Shown here: piece after piece, positions 17,856 through 26,572 of the stretch | How positions within the stretch are numbered: the first letter of the stretch is position 1 | Layout: each line of letters opens with the position of its first letter | DNA from: Trichococcus ilyis | GTDB taxonomy: Bacteria > Bacillota > Bacilli > Lactobacillales > Aerococcaceae | DNA length: 64,000 nt | Direction of reading: 5' to 3' | Assembly (NCBI RefSeq): GCF_900109135.1 | Contig: NZ_FNYT01000002.1 | Span: forward strand, 101,151 to 165,150 | Translations under genes and position numbers: made by a program | Notes under the pieces: generated by a model | Seen by the model: only the letters and a program-made list of their open reading frames with translations | Databases searched by the model: none | Told to the model about the DNA's origin: nothing

Positions 17856-18302
17856 TCAGGATTCGCAGATTGCTTTGATGTTTTCCAGAGTGTGTTGTGT
17901 GGAGTTCTCTTCCATTTTGTCCGTCACCAGTTTATCGAGGATCTTGGTGAATAAGGTTTCAGGCGGAACGCTGTCGATATCGAATGTCAGCTCCGTTCCT
18001 CCATCCTTTGCGACGTAACGGCTGGTTTGCTTGGTCGGGAAACTCCCGGTGATGTCTCCGCTCCAGATGGCGCCGCCATCATCGGTACGTTTGCATTCCG
18101 TTACTTCGATGGTGATCGGGAAATGGATGCCCATCATGGCATAACTCGATTTGACGATCGTGCCCACCTCGCCTTTTCCGCTGATGCTTTCTGGCTCGGA
18201 AAGTCCATTGTAGAAGTGTGACCAATTCTCAGGATTGATCGTGTATTCGTAGACCTTTTCGACAGGGGCGTTGATGAAGATGGTTTTTTCAAAAGTAGCC
18301 AT
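17856..18302 (-). CDS. SRPBCC (START/Bet v 1-like) protein
   Basis: About 148 residues of the SRPBCC ligand-binding fold (polyketide cyclase/CoxG-like). Evidence is the start FEKTIFINAPVEKVYEYTINPENWSHFYNG, the central KSSYAMMGIHFPITIEVTEC strand region, and the amphipathic C-terminal helix. The ligand is unknown. I choose the ATG of MATFEK, with AGAGGAGAG upstream; an in-frame ATG nine codons earlier lies ahead of this ribosome binding site. Its promoter (TTGAAT-16-TATAAC, minus strand, 18438-18465) is divergent from that of the DUF438 gene. Confidence 0.85.
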   Translation of the reverse strand: MATFEKTIFINAPVEKVYEYTINPENWSHFYNGLSEPESISGKGEVGTIVKSSYAMMGIHFPITIEVTECKRTDDGGAIWSGDITGSFPTKQTSRYVAKDGGTELTFDIDSVPPETLFTKILDKLVTDKMEENSTQHTLENIKAICES

Positions 18303-18437
18303 TAGTGATTCTCTCCTCTCATGATCCATACAGTGACTGGTTGCTTCGTTGATAATGAGCTAGCAGGAAGGACAAAAAAAGAAACTTTGCGATTGCATTC
18401 CCATCAAAAAATTTGGACAGTTTACTTGTTCCCCTTT

Positions 18438-18556
18438 GTTATACGCCCATTTAGGCAATATTCAAAAATGTGCTCTCGTTTTTCTACTGACATCTGCAAG
18501 AATTTCCCACTGCCCGGATCTTCCCGTTTGTCCAGAGTAAGCGTTCGCATTACAAT
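18438..18556. promoter_or_regulatory. Divergent promoters in the 306-base gap SRPBCC / DUF438
   Basis: Minus strand: TTGAAT (18460-18465), 16 bases, TATAAC (18438-18443). Plus strand: TTGTCC (18528-18533), 17 bases, TACAAT (18551-18556). I see no operator or other element in the rest of the gap. Confidence 0.5.
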
Positions 18557-18608
18557 GGAGATGACAGATAAGGATAGGAACCAACACTACTGAAAAAGCG
18601 AGGGGATC

Positions 18609-19844
18609 ATGATGGGCGGATCGAACAGCAAAGGCGCTCGCGAAGAAGAGATGGAGCGCCGGCAAGGATTATTGAAGGATCTGATCCTGCGTCTTCATGC
18701 AGGTGAAGATTACGAACAGATCAAAAAGGAATTCAAGGAGCATTTCGCGACTGTCAGCGCTCTGGAAATTTCGATGATGGAACGGAGGCTGATCGAACAA
18801 GGCCTCGCAGTCGAGGATATCCAACGGCTTTGCAGCATCCATGCCGCCCTGTTCGCGGATGCCGTTGCCTATGAACAGGCAATCTCCAGCGAGAGCGAAA
18901 AACCGGGCCATCCGATCCGGGTGCTGAAGGAAGAGAACGTGGCCATCGAAGCGACGCTCGACCGCATCGCCCGACTTTTGGAAAACTATCTGGGGCAGCC
19001 TGGCCCGGAGCTCAAAGCAGGGCTTTTGAAACAATTGGAGCTTCTCTGGGGTTTCGACAAACATTACGCACGCAAAGAATATGCCATTTTCCCGATCATG
19101 GAGCGCTATGGCATGACCGCCCCGCCGAAAGTGATGTGGGGCGTGGATGATGAAATCCGCGGACAGTACAAGAAGCTCAGACGGATGGTCGAAACCGGGC
19201 AACTCGATAGCATCCCAGTCGTTTTCGAAGCGCTGCGCCAGGAAATGCAGGAAATGTTCATCAAGGAGGAAGACATCCTGTTGCCGATGATTTCCGATGC
19301 TTTCACCGAAGCCGACTGGCTGAAGGTTGCGGATGAATCGGCGGAAATCGGATATTGCATCGTCCATCCGGAGGCGGAATGGAAACCGGAGCGTGTCGGT
19401 CCGGAACCAACGGAAAAGCTGGGCGCAGTCCCGGAAGGAAATCTTGCTTTCGGCACCGGCTACCTCACCATGAAGGAGCTGGAAAGTCTGCTGAATGCTT
19501 TACCGCTGGAACTCACATTCATCGATGCGGAAGAGACCGTGAAATACTACAACAGCGGACCGGATGAAAAAATATTCATGCGGACGAAATCCGCCTTGGG
19601 ACGGCACGCCGAGAACTGCCATCCGCCGAAAAGCGTCGCGATCATGAAGCAGCTGGTCGCGGACCTGAAATCGGGAAAGAAAGACAAGGAAATGATGTGG
19701 TACGAGGAATTCGGGAAGTTCGTCGTCGTGACTTATCTCGCTCTCCGGGATGAAAACGGCGTCTATCTGGGCACTCTGGAGTATGTGCAGGACGCCAAAT
19801 CCGTCCGGGATCTTACGGGCTCGAAACGCAAGTTGGCCGACTGA
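18609..19844 (+). CDS. DUF438 / hemerythrin-like / PAS domain protein
   Basis: 411 residues in three parts. The N-terminal DUF438 helical domain occupies ~15-90. A hemerythrin HHE domain occupies ~100-240 with His residues in HPIRVLKEEN, DKHYARKEYAIFPIMERYG and the EEDILLPMI segment, suited to a di-iron centre. A C-terminal PAS domain occupies ~285-405 (LPLELTFIDAEETVKYYNSG ... RHAENCHPPKS). Proteins of this architecture are thought to sense oxygen, nitric oxide or redox state; no output domain is present. The partner is unknown. Confidence 0.88.
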   Translation: MMGGSNSKGAREEEMERRQGLLKDLILRLHAGEDYEQIKKEFKEHFATVSALEISMMERRLIEQGLAVEDIQRLCSIHAALFADAVAYEQAISSESEKPGHPIRVLKEENVAIEATLDRIARLLENYLGQPGPELKAGLLKQLELLWGFDKHYARKEYAIFPIMERYGMTAPPKVMWGVDDEIRGQYKKLRRMVETGQLDSIPVVFEALRQEMQEMFIKEEDILLPMISDAFTEADWLKVADESAEIGYCIVHPEAEWKPERVGPEPTEKLGAVPEGNLAFGTGYLTMKELESLLNALPLELTFIDAEETVKYYNSGPDEKIFMRTKSALGRHAENCHPPKSVAIMKQLVADLKSGKKDKEMMWYEEFGKFVVVTYLALRDENGVYLGTLEYVQDAKSVRDLTGSKRKLAD

Positions 19845-19859
19845 AGAATGATTTCTGAA

Positions 19860-19886
19860 CTCCGGGGAATGTGGCCTTCACCGGAG
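19860..19886. repeat. Single hairpin unit of the CTCCGG element family (locus C)
   Basis: A 27-base palindrome-like unit with CTCCGG...CCGGAG ends, directly after the DUF438 stop and before the shared terminator. It has the length and ends of one of the three hairpins in the full element. Confidence 0.6.
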
Positions 19887-19913
19887 GATACGCGCAATAT
19901 TGACGAATTCTCA

Positions 19914-19956
19914 TAAAAAATGCCGACGCATCAGTCAGAGGATGCATCGGCTTTTT
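19914..19956. terminator. Bidirectional terminator DUF438 / feo operon
   Basis: An 11-bp stem with one mismatch (GCCGACGCATC / GATGCATCGGC) flanked by A-run and T-run, between two converging genes. Confidence 0.8.
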
Positions 19957-19968
19957 CGGTTATTCAGG

Positions 19969-20238
19969 CTACTCTTTGATCACTTGTGAAGTCGGGCAGT
20001 GATTCTCCCGCACCGCGCCCTCTTGCGGAGTCCGGATCTGCACCATCAGCGTGGAACCGGTGATAGGACAGTCGGCATCCTTTGCACTTGGTACAGTCGG
20101 TTCGTTCATCGGACAGGCTTTCACCGTGCAGGCATTGCATTTCTTTCTGCCGCTCGCAATCAGCCGGATTTGGCGGAAAAGGATATACCCCATCAGACTC
20201 AAAAAAAGCAGCAACACAATCCAGGATTGCAGATTCAT
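19969..20238 (-). CDS. FeoB-associated Cys-rich membrane protein
   Basis: 89 residues. A single N-terminal helix (SWIVLLLFLSLMGYILF) is followed by a basic stretch and a Cys-rich tail with CNACTVKACP, a DCPIT and an NHCPT segment. Small one-helix Cys-rich proteins commonly follow feoB. Its start lies 20 bases after the feoB stop with AGGAGG, so it is the last gene of the feo operon. A role in iron handling at the membrane is inferred from context. It is longer than the usual ~50-residue family members because of the extra C-terminal Cys segment. Confidence 0.75.
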   Translation of the reverse strand: MNLQSWIVLLLFLSLMGYILFRQIRLIASGRKKCNACTVKACPMNEPTVPSAKDADCPITGSTLMVQIRTPQEGAVRENHCPTSQVIKE

Positions 20239-20257
20239 CCCAACATTCCTCCTCTTC

Positions 20258-22390
20258 CTATTTGACCATCGGTTTCGCCAGGCTTCCCCATAAAGAGGAA
20301 GCTTTTTCAGGCGCGGGACGCAAGACTATGAACAACAAAATGGCTGCAGCGGCGGTCGCCAAGGCTGCTCCAGTCCCGAAAGGGGCCCCCAATACGATCA
20401 CGGAACCGATTTGATTGATGATGAACGCCAGCACGTAAGCCAAAGTGGTCTGATACAGCACGCCGAAAAGCGTCCATTTGGCGCTGCCGAATTCGGTGCG
20501 CATCGCTCCGACAGCCGCGAAGCAAGGCATGCAGATCATATTGAAGACAAGGAACGATACCGCGCTGACCGGGTTGAACAATGTACTGAAGGCGGTTGCC
20601 ACCTCAGCTTCCGAACCGGTCGCACCCATCAGCACGCCCAGTGTCCCGACGATATTTTCCTTCGCGATCAACCCTTGGATGGTCGCCACCGTCGCTTGCC
20701 AAGAGCCGAAGCCCAATGGCGCAAAGAAGACAGCAACTGCACCGCCGATTTGAGCGAGGATGCTTTGGTCGCTTTCAACGGTCATCCGCATGTGCCAGTT
20801 GAAGGAAGAAAGGAACCAAATCAAACTTGCGCTCAGGAAAATGACGGTTCCTGCATTTTTCACGAATGCCATGCAGCGGGCACCCACCGCGCGGAAAATG
20901 CTCTTCCATTGCGGCCAGTGGTACATCGGCAACTCCATGACGAACGGCGATGCCTCACCGGAAAAGATGGCCGTTTTCCGCAGCAACACGCCGGAAAAGA
21001 TGACCGCCGCAATCCCCAGCAAGTACATCGACAAAGCGATCCAGGATGCGCCGCCGAAGATGGCGTTGGCGATCAGGGCGATGACCGGGAGTTTCGCACC
21101 GCATGGGATGAAGGAAGTGGTCAGGATTGTCATGCGGCGGTCCTGCAGATTCTCAATCGTGCGGGAAGCCTGGATGCCCGGCACGGAACAGCCGGAGCCG
21201 ATCAGCAGCGGGATGAAGGATTTTCCCGATAGCCCGAAGCCGCGGAAAACCCTGTCCATCACAAAAGCGACCCGGGCCATATAGCCGCTGTCCTCCAACA
21301 AGGTCAGGCAGAGGAACAAGGCAGCCATCTGCGGCAGGAAGCCCAGAACTGCGCCGACACCTCCGATGGCGCCATCAATCACAAGGCTGCTGACAGCCGG
21401 ATGGATATCGATGCTGTCGAAGTAACTTTGGACGGCATCAGGCACGACGCTTCCAAACAACACATCGTTGACCCAATCGGTCCCCCATGTCCCGACTGTC
21501 GTGATGGCAAAGTAGTAGACTGCGTACATGATCAGGACAAATATCGGCAGCCCAAGCCAACGGTTCGTAACGATGTGATCAATCATGACCGAGAAAGAAG
21601 GTTGGTCGGCATTTTTCACAAGAAATTGGCGCGTAATTTTAGTAACGAATTTATAGCGTTCGTTGATCAGGATCGCCTCGGAATCGTCATCCAATTCCTT
21701 TTCATAACGGCCAAGCAAGCCATCCATAACAGCCAGACCGTCCTCTGGAATGGCAAGTTTTCCGGAGGTTTGTCCGTCCCTTTCGAAAAGTTTGATGCTG
21801 TAATAGCACCGCAATTTTTTCGGAACCAACGGAGCGATGATTTCCTCGATCGTATCGAGAATGCTTTTTACGACGATGCTGTAGGCAATCGGTTCGGCAA
21901 CGGCTATCGGTTCAGCGATGGCTTTGTATAACTGATCCACTCCGCTTTCCTTCAGCGCGGAAATTGTGACGAACGGCAAGCCGAACGAGCGCGACAAGCC
22001 GGCGACATCCAGATGGTCGCCCCTCTTCTCGATGATGTCCATCATGTTGAGAACGACAACGATCGGCAATTGCAATTCCATCAATTGGGTGGTCAGGTAA
22101 AGATTCCGCTCCAAATTCGAGGCATCGACGATATTGATGATCAGATCAGGCGGATCCAGCGTCAAATAATCGCGGGTGACGATTTCCTCAATCGTATAAG
22201 GGGAAAGCGAATAGATGCCCGGCAGATCGATGACTTGCGTTTCGCCATCATGCAGCAAGGTGCCGGATTTTTGTTCGACCGTCACTCCCGGCCAGTTGCC
22301 GACGCGTTGGGTGGAGCCTGTCAAATGGTTGAATAGAGTCGTTTTCCCGCTGTTGGGATTTCCGACAAGCGCTATGGTTTTCCCCATCAT
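20258..22390 (-). CDS. feoB: Ferrous iron transport protein B
   Basis: 710 residues. The N-terminal G domain has G1 GNPNSGKTTLFN at ~9-20, G3 DLPGIYSLSP at ~55 and G4 LNMMDI near 115, followed by the helical GDI domain. The C-terminal part has two Gate domains (including GSGCSVPGIQASRTIEN) and about ten membrane helices. It imports Fe2+ across the cytoplasmic membrane. It overlaps feoA by 4 bases and precedes the Cys-rich small gene. The operon has a Fur-type box upstream. Confidence 0.96.
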   Translation of the reverse strand: MMGKTIALVGNPNSGKTTLFNHLTGSTQRVGNWPGVTVEQKSGTLLHDGETQVIDLPGIYSLSPYTIEEIVTRDYLTLDPPDLIINIVDASNLERNLYLTTQLMELQLPIVVVLNMMDIIEKRGDHLDVAGLSRSFGLPFVTISALKESGVDQLYKAIAEPIAVAEPIAYSIVVKSILDTIEEIIAPLVPKKLRCYYSIKLFERDGQTSGKLAIPEDGLAVMDGLLGRYEKELDDDSEAILINERYKFVTKITRQFLVKNADQPSFSVMIDHIVTNRWLGLPIFVLIMYAVYYFAITTVGTWGTDWVNDVLFGSVVPDAVQSYFDSIDIHPAVSSLVIDGAIGGVGAVLGFLPQMAALFLCLTLLEDSGYMARVAFVMDRVFRGFGLSGKSFIPLLIGSGCSVPGIQASRTIENLQDRRMTILTTSFIPCGAKLPVIALIANAIFGGASWIALSMYLLGIAAVIFSGVLLRKTAIFSGEASPFVMELPMYHWPQWKSIFRAVGARCMAFVKNAGTVIFLSASLIWFLSSFNWHMRMTVESDQSILAQIGGAVAVFFAPLGFGSWQATVATIQGLIAKENIVGTLGVLMGATGSEAEVATAFSTLFNPVSAVSFLVFNMICMPCFAAVGAMRTEFGSAKWTLFGVLYQTTLAYVLAFIINQIGSVIVLGAPFGTGAALATAAAAILLFIVLRPAPEKASSLWGSLAKPMVK

Positions 22391-22623
22391 TTTTCCTCCC
22401 CGAAGTTCACTTCGATTATCTCGGCATCTTTTTTGCGGATCGACAACTCATATCCCCGCACCATCACTTGGATCGGATCACCCAAGGGAGCGACTTTTCT
22501 GACATAGATGGCCGTCCCCTTTGTGATGCCCATATCCATGAGTCTTCTGCGGGTGGCACCTTGTCCTGTTATCTTGTTCACAATGGCAGTCACGCCGATA
22601 GGCAAATCCCTTACGTTCGTCAA
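22387..22623 (-). CDS. feoA: Ferrous iron transport protein A
   Basis: About 78 residues of the SH3-like FeoA fold with VRDLPIGVTAIVNKITGQGATRRRLMDMGITKGT. It works with FeoB at the inner membrane face. Start choice: the ATG at 22629 directly abuts GGAGGG, leaving no spacing. The TTG two codons later lies 7 bases after GGAGG and is the better start. The stop overlaps feoB (ATGA). Regulation is likely through the inverted repeat at 22670-22684. Confidence 0.92.
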   Translation of the reverse strand: MTNVRDLPIGVTAIVNKITGQGATRRRLMDMGITKGTAIYVRKVAPLGDPIQVMVRGYELSIRKKDAEIIEVNFGEEK

Positions 22624-22669
22624 AATCATCCCTCCAATCCTTCGTTGCTCATCATTTTCCGCTCCTAAT

Positions 22670-22684
22670 TGAGAACTATTCTCA
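22670..22684 (-). promoter_or_regulatory. Fur-type box upstream of feoAB
   Basis: The 15-base inverted repeat TGAGAACTATTCTCA (7-1-7 with one mismatch) lies about 45 bases upstream of feoA. It resembles the Fur consensus TGATAATNATTATCA with G for T at the fourth position. Iron repression of the operon is inferred. Confidence 0.65.
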
Positions 22685-22841
22685 TTAAGTCATAGCTTAA
22701 GGCATAGAGCCTTTCCGGTCAAGACAATTCGTGCATTTTTACTTATTTTTTTTCATGTTGAAAATGAGCGGATGCCGCATTAGCGTCAAAAAAGCCCGGA
22801 AGAAATCCCCTTCTCCCAGGCTTGTGAAATATTGTCCTTTT

Positions 22842-23339
22842 TCAACGACGATATTTTTCGTAATCGTTGCGGCTGACGCTCGATACTTCCAAAACGGCTT
22901 TGATGACGACTGCCGCTACGGCTCCAAGGACCGCTCCGATCGGGCCGAACAACAAGATGCAGACGACGGTCGCCAGAAACGTATACAGCGGACGGATTCC
23001 GATCTCCTTGCCCGTGATGAACGGTTCGGCGATCTGACGGATGACCACCAAAATGACGTACAGCAGACCGATTTGCCAAGCCAACGTTGTGTTCCCCAAC
23101 AACAGATGGATGACGGCCCAGGGGATCATCACCATCCCGCTCCCCAGAATCGGGATCAGATCGAACACCGCAATGGCCAACGCCTTCAGAAACCAAAAAT
23201 CGATGCCGAAATACAAGAAGCCGACACACAATAAGGCAAAACTGATGGCGGCTAGCTTGATGGCCGATATGAGATACCCCTTCAACCCTTTTCCGGTTGC
23301 ATTGATGATTTCCTTTATATAATAGCTGATTGTTTCCAA
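22842..23339 (-). CDS. Short AI-2E family (YtvI/PerM-like) membrane protein
   Basis: About 165 residues corresponding to the C-terminal half of AI-2E/PerM-type transporters. The conserved FWFLKALAIAVFDLIPILGSGMVMIPWAVIHLLLGN block is present, followed by RQIAEPFITGKEIGIRPLYTFLATVVCILLFG. Full-length members have ~350 residues, so the N-terminal membrane half is missing. No matching upstream frame is seen, so it is a short family form or an old remnant rather than a fresh frameshift. The start is probably the TTG eight bases after AGAGAG; a GTG three codons earlier is possible. Confidence 0.75.
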   Translation of the reverse strand: METISYYIKEIINATGKGLKGYLISAIKLAAISFALLCVGFLYFGIDFWFLKALAIAVFDLIPILGSGMVMIPWAVIHLLLGNTTLAWQIGLLYVILVVIRQIAEPFITGKEIGIRPLYTFLATVVCILLFGPIGAVLGAVAAVVIKAVLEVSSVSRNDYEKYRR

Positions 23340-23534
23340 TGCGATCACTCTCTTTCTGTTGATGGACCCATTATACACATCCGTGCGCCTTTGCGGCATC
23401 GGCCGTTAGTCGGATTCTTTCGTACTTGATGCAACGCGGATGACGACTGATGCCACCGTGAATCTTCTATGATAAAATGATATAGGAAACAGACCTTGAT
23501 TTCACGTCATAACACTTGGGAAATGGAGCTTATA

Positions 23535-24827
23535 ATGGAATCCAATCATCTTCAGAAATTTTACGATAAAACCCCAGCCGAGAGGATCCGTGCCTTAAAG
23601 GCAGCCGGCATCCTGGATGAAAAAGCAACAGCCGACCTGCAGGCAGGATTGCGGTTGCCGCAGGAAATCGCCGACAACATGATCGAAAACCAATTGAGCA
23701 CGTACGACTTGCCCTACGGCGTGGCCTTGAACTTTTTGATTGACGGAAAAGACTATGCCGTCCCGATGGCCATCGAGGAACCCTCCGTCATCGCTGCGGC
23801 CAGTGCCGGCGCGAAACTGATCGCCAAGGCAGGCGGTTTCCGGACGACCATCCAGGAACGCGTCATGATCGGGCAAGTCGCCTTGAAAAATATCGCGGAC
23901 AGCGCCGCAGCTGGACAGTTGATTCTTTCGAATCAGGAACAGATCCTGCAGGCGGCCAACGCTGCCCATCCTTCCATCGTGAAGCGCGGCGGCGGCGCCC
24001 GCCGCGTCAGCGTCCGGGTCATCCCCCCCGATGAACGCGAAAGCACGCCGGAGTTTGTCGTCGTACATCTCCATGTCGAGACTTTGGAAGCGATGGGTGC
24101 CAACATCATCAACACGATGATGGAAGGCGTCATCCCTTACCTGGAGAATCTGACCGGCGGCGAGGCCTTGATGGGGATTCTGTCCAATTACGCGACCGAC
24201 TGTTTGGCTACCGCCGAGTGCCGGATTCCCGCCGCTCTTTTGGCAAAAGGCACTTGGACTGGTGAAGAGGTGCGCGACCGTCTGATTGAGGCTTTCCAGT
24301 TCGCCTACGTCGATCCCTATCGCGCCGTCACCAACAACAAAGGCATCATGAACGGCATCGATGCCATCGTGCTGGCGTCGGGCAACGATTGGCGGGCCAT
24401 TTCCGCCGGTGCGCATGCCTATGCTGCCCGCAGCGGTCAATACCGTTCTTTGAGCAGCTGGAAAAAAGCGGAAAACGGCGATCTGCTCGGCAGTTTGACG
24501 CTGCCGTTGCCGGTCGGCGCTGTCGGCGGCTCGATCAACTTCCACCCCGCCGCGAAAATGACGAAGGAAATCCTCGGCTACCGCTCCGCCGCCGAACTGG
24601 AAGCCATCATCGTTTCGGTCGGGTTGGCGCAGAACTTCTCCGCCATCAGAGCGCTTGTGACGGAAGGCATCCAAAAAGGCCACATGGGTCTGCATTCGCG
24701 CTCGTTGGCAATCAGCGCCGGAGCAGTTGGGGACGAAATCGAACAACTCTCGCAGCAGCTGAAAACCGAAAAAAACATGAATCTGGCGACCGCGCAGGCG
24801 CTGCTGGCACAAATCCGGGAAGAGTAA
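23535..24827 (+). CDS. mvaA: Hydroxymethylglutaryl-CoA reductase, class II type
   Basis: About 430 residues. Class II HMG-CoA reductase signatures are EEPSVIAAASAGAKL (catalytic Glu) near residue 85, NKGIMNGIDAIVLASGNDWRA (catalytic Lys and Asp) near 270, and GHMGLHSR (catalytic His) near 380. In lactobacilli this enzyme makes mevalonate for isoprenoids, though close relatives are named degradative. The ATG at 23535 has GGAG 6 bases upstream. The HMG-CoA synthase converges from the right, with a three-hairpin repeat and a shared terminator between. It is a separate protein, not fused to thiolase as in Enterococcus MvaE. Confidence 0.94.
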   Translation: MESNHLQKFYDKTPAERIRALKAAGILDEKATADLQAGLRLPQEIADNMIENQLSTYDLPYGVALNFLIDGKDYAVPMAIEEPSVIAAASAGAKLIAKAGGFRTTIQERVMIGQVALKNIADSAAAGQLILSNQEQILQAANAAHPSIVKRGGGARRVSVRVIPPDERESTPEFVVVHLHVETLEAMGANIINTMMEGVIPYLENLTGGEALMGILSNYATDCLATAECRIPAALLAKGTWTGEEVRDRLIEAFQFAYVDPYRAVTNNKGIMNGIDAIVLASGNDWRAISAGAHAYAARSGQYRSLSSWKKAENGDLLGSLTLPLPVGAVGGSINFHPAAKMTKEILGYRSAAELEAIIVSVGLAQNFSAIRALVTEGIQKGHMGLHSRSLAISAGAVGDEIEQLSQQLKTEKNMNLATAQALLAQIREE

Positions 24828-24868
24828 GAAGCCGGTTTGATGACCCATGTGGCCGGAATAACCGCCTG

Positions 24869-25050
24869 CTCCGGTGAAGACTGGCTTCATCGGAGTTGGG
24901 GACTGTCAGCTTGCGCTGTTCTCAGGTGAAGAGACGCTCACAGGAGTTGGCAAAGCCAAATATCGGTTTCATCCGGCGAAAACTCGCTCGCCGGAGCTGG
25001 CGAGGCTGAATCCCCATTTCCTCCGACAAACACTCACGCGAGCGATCGGA
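24869..25050 (+). repeat. Three-hairpin intergenic element, copy D, with a fourth hairpin
   Basis: Hairpins at 24869-24895, 24921-24946 and 24972-24996 make a 128-base unit like the other copies. A fourth, CTCCGA...TCGGA-type hairpin at 25021-25050 continues the ~50-base periodicity. It lies in the 3' untranslated region of mvaA, ahead of the shared terminator. Confidence 0.75.
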
Positions 25051-25083
25051 CGCATAACTGAACGATCACCGAAACCACATCAA

Positions 25084-25137
25084 CACAAAACAGCCCGCAG
25101 TCAGCCGGTATTCCGGTTGCCTGCGGGCTGTTTTTTA
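25084..25137. terminator. Bidirectional terminator mvaA / mvaS
   Basis: A 14-bp perfect outer stem (AAAACAGCCCGCAG / CTGCGGGCTGTTTT) with an inner CCGG/CCGG hairpin and T-runs on both strands. Confidence 0.85.
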
Positions 25138-25138
25138 T

Positions 25139-26317
25139 TTACCATCTGTCTGTTTTGTTCAAATAGATACGTTTGTGGTCTTCCATCCCTTCAATGCAGA
25201 TGACTGCGGGATCCGCCTTCACATCCAGTCCGATGCCGGAACCATCGACCGGCAAAACATGCGAAAAGAGCTCTTCGTATTCTCTGACCGTAACTTCTTT
25301 GCGGCTGGCGAACATTTTACCGTGTTCGGCAGCGGCCAAAACCGCTTTGAAGCCTTCCCGCAACGTGCCCGTGAAGAACTCACCGACCGCTCCGGACCCG
25401 TAGCTGAAGAGGCCGAGTTTGTCGCCTGCCTTCAGGTCGTCAGAAAGCTCCAGCAGGGACAGCAGGCTCAGGTACAGGGAACCCGTATAGATGTTGCCGA
25501 CGATCCTGTTGTAGACTGTGCTGGTTTGGTAATGCGCCGTCAGCCGTTCGCGGTCCGCTTCGGAACCTTGGTCCAGCACTTCGCGCAGCGCCTTCATGCC
25601 CATCTTCGTGTAAGGCAGATGGAAACAGATGGCTTCGAAGTCCGCCAATGTGGCGCCATATTTCGCTCTGAAATCTTCCCAAGCATTTATGAAGAACGAG
25701 ATGTATTGCTCATTCGAATATTTTCCGTCGACAAAAGCCATTTCCGAATAGATGGGTCTCCAAAAATCCATCACATCGGCAGTCAGATAGCTGCTTTCAT
25801 TCTCCAGCGCGAGGATGCGCGGTTCCGCGCTGATAATCATCGCCACCGCGCCGGCGCCTTGCGTCACTTCACCGGCCGTGCCGATTCCGTAGCGGGAAAT
25901 GTCCGAGCCGAGCACCAATACCCGGCTCTCCGGATTCAGGGCGACATGTCCTTTCGCCAATTGGATACCGGCAGTCGCCGCGTAGCACGCCTGCTTCAGT
26001 TCGATGCAGCGGGCATGTTCCTGGATCCCCAACAGGTCGTGCACGTAGACGGCTCCTGATTTTGAGTTGTCTATTCCGGATTCAGTTCCGAAAATGATCA
26101 GATCGATTTTCTCCAAGTCTTCCTTATCCACGATGCGCAATGCGGCGTTGGCAGCCAGCGTCACCGCATCCTGTGTGATGGGCGCGATAGCCATTTTTTC
26201 CTGTCCGATACCGATCGTATACTTGGCAGGGTCCACTCCCCTGGCCTCCGCCAACTTTTCCATATCCACAAAAAAGTGTGGCGCATAAAAGCCAATCTTA
26301 TCTATCCCAATCTTCAC
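25139..26317 (-). CDS. mvaS: Hydroxymethylglutaryl-CoA synthase
   Basis: 392 residues. The nucleophile Cys is in IELKQACYAATAGIQLAKG near residue 111, with a YxxYxxG-type N-terminal block (GIDKIGFYAPHF) and a C-terminal LGLFSYGSGAVGEFF. It condenses acetyl-CoA with acetoacetyl-CoA. The start is a GTG, with AAGGGG 8 bases upstream. It is divergent from the thiolase that makes its substrate. Confidence 0.95.
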   Translation of the reverse strand: MKIGIDKIGFYAPHFFVDMEKLAEARGVDPAKYTIGIGQEKMAIAPITQDAVTLAANAALRIVDKEDLEKIDLIIFGTESGIDNSKSGAVYVHDLLGIQEHARCIELKQACYAATAGIQLAKGHVALNPESRVLVLGSDISRYGIGTAGEVTQGAGAVAMIISAEPRILALENESSYLTADVMDFWRPIYSEMAFVDGKYSNEQYISFFINAWEDFRAKYGATLADFEAICFHLPYTKMGMKALREVLDQGSEADRERLTAHYQTSTVYNRIVGNIYTGSLYLSLLSLLELSDDLKAGDKLGLFSYGSGAVGEFFTGTLREGFKAVLAAAEHGKMFASRKEVTVREYEELFSHVLPVDGSGIGLDVKADPAVICIEGMEDHKRIYLNKTDRW

Positions 26318-26459
26318 GTCAACTACCCCTTATTCTTCATATATAACATATTTGATGTCTCTCTTCACAAATGATAGACCAGACCGCTAAAAAAAACAAC
26401 CTTGGGCCTGCCGAATTAAAGATATCTTACAAAACCCTTATCCAAAAATTGCGGTCCAT

Positions 26460-26488
26460 TTGTAATTCTTTACGAATTCTTATATGAT
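26460..26488 (+). promoter_or_regulatory. Promoter of the thiolase gene
   Basis: TTGTAA (26460-26465), 17 bases, TATGAT (26483-26488), in the 255-base divergent gap with mvaS. No palindromic operator stands out. Confidence 0.55.
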
Positions 26489-26572
26489 TAAGTGCGCTGG
26501 GTATCGTAAAATAGGAAAAACACCGTCTCGATGAAATAACTTATAAAAATAAAGACAAAAAGGAGAGCTTAA

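Noticed and set aside
23595..24890. 431-codon open frame antisense to mvaA
   Set aside because: It mirrors the codon bias of the HMG-CoA reductase gene and shows no recognisable motif; the plus-strand gene has all catalytic residues.
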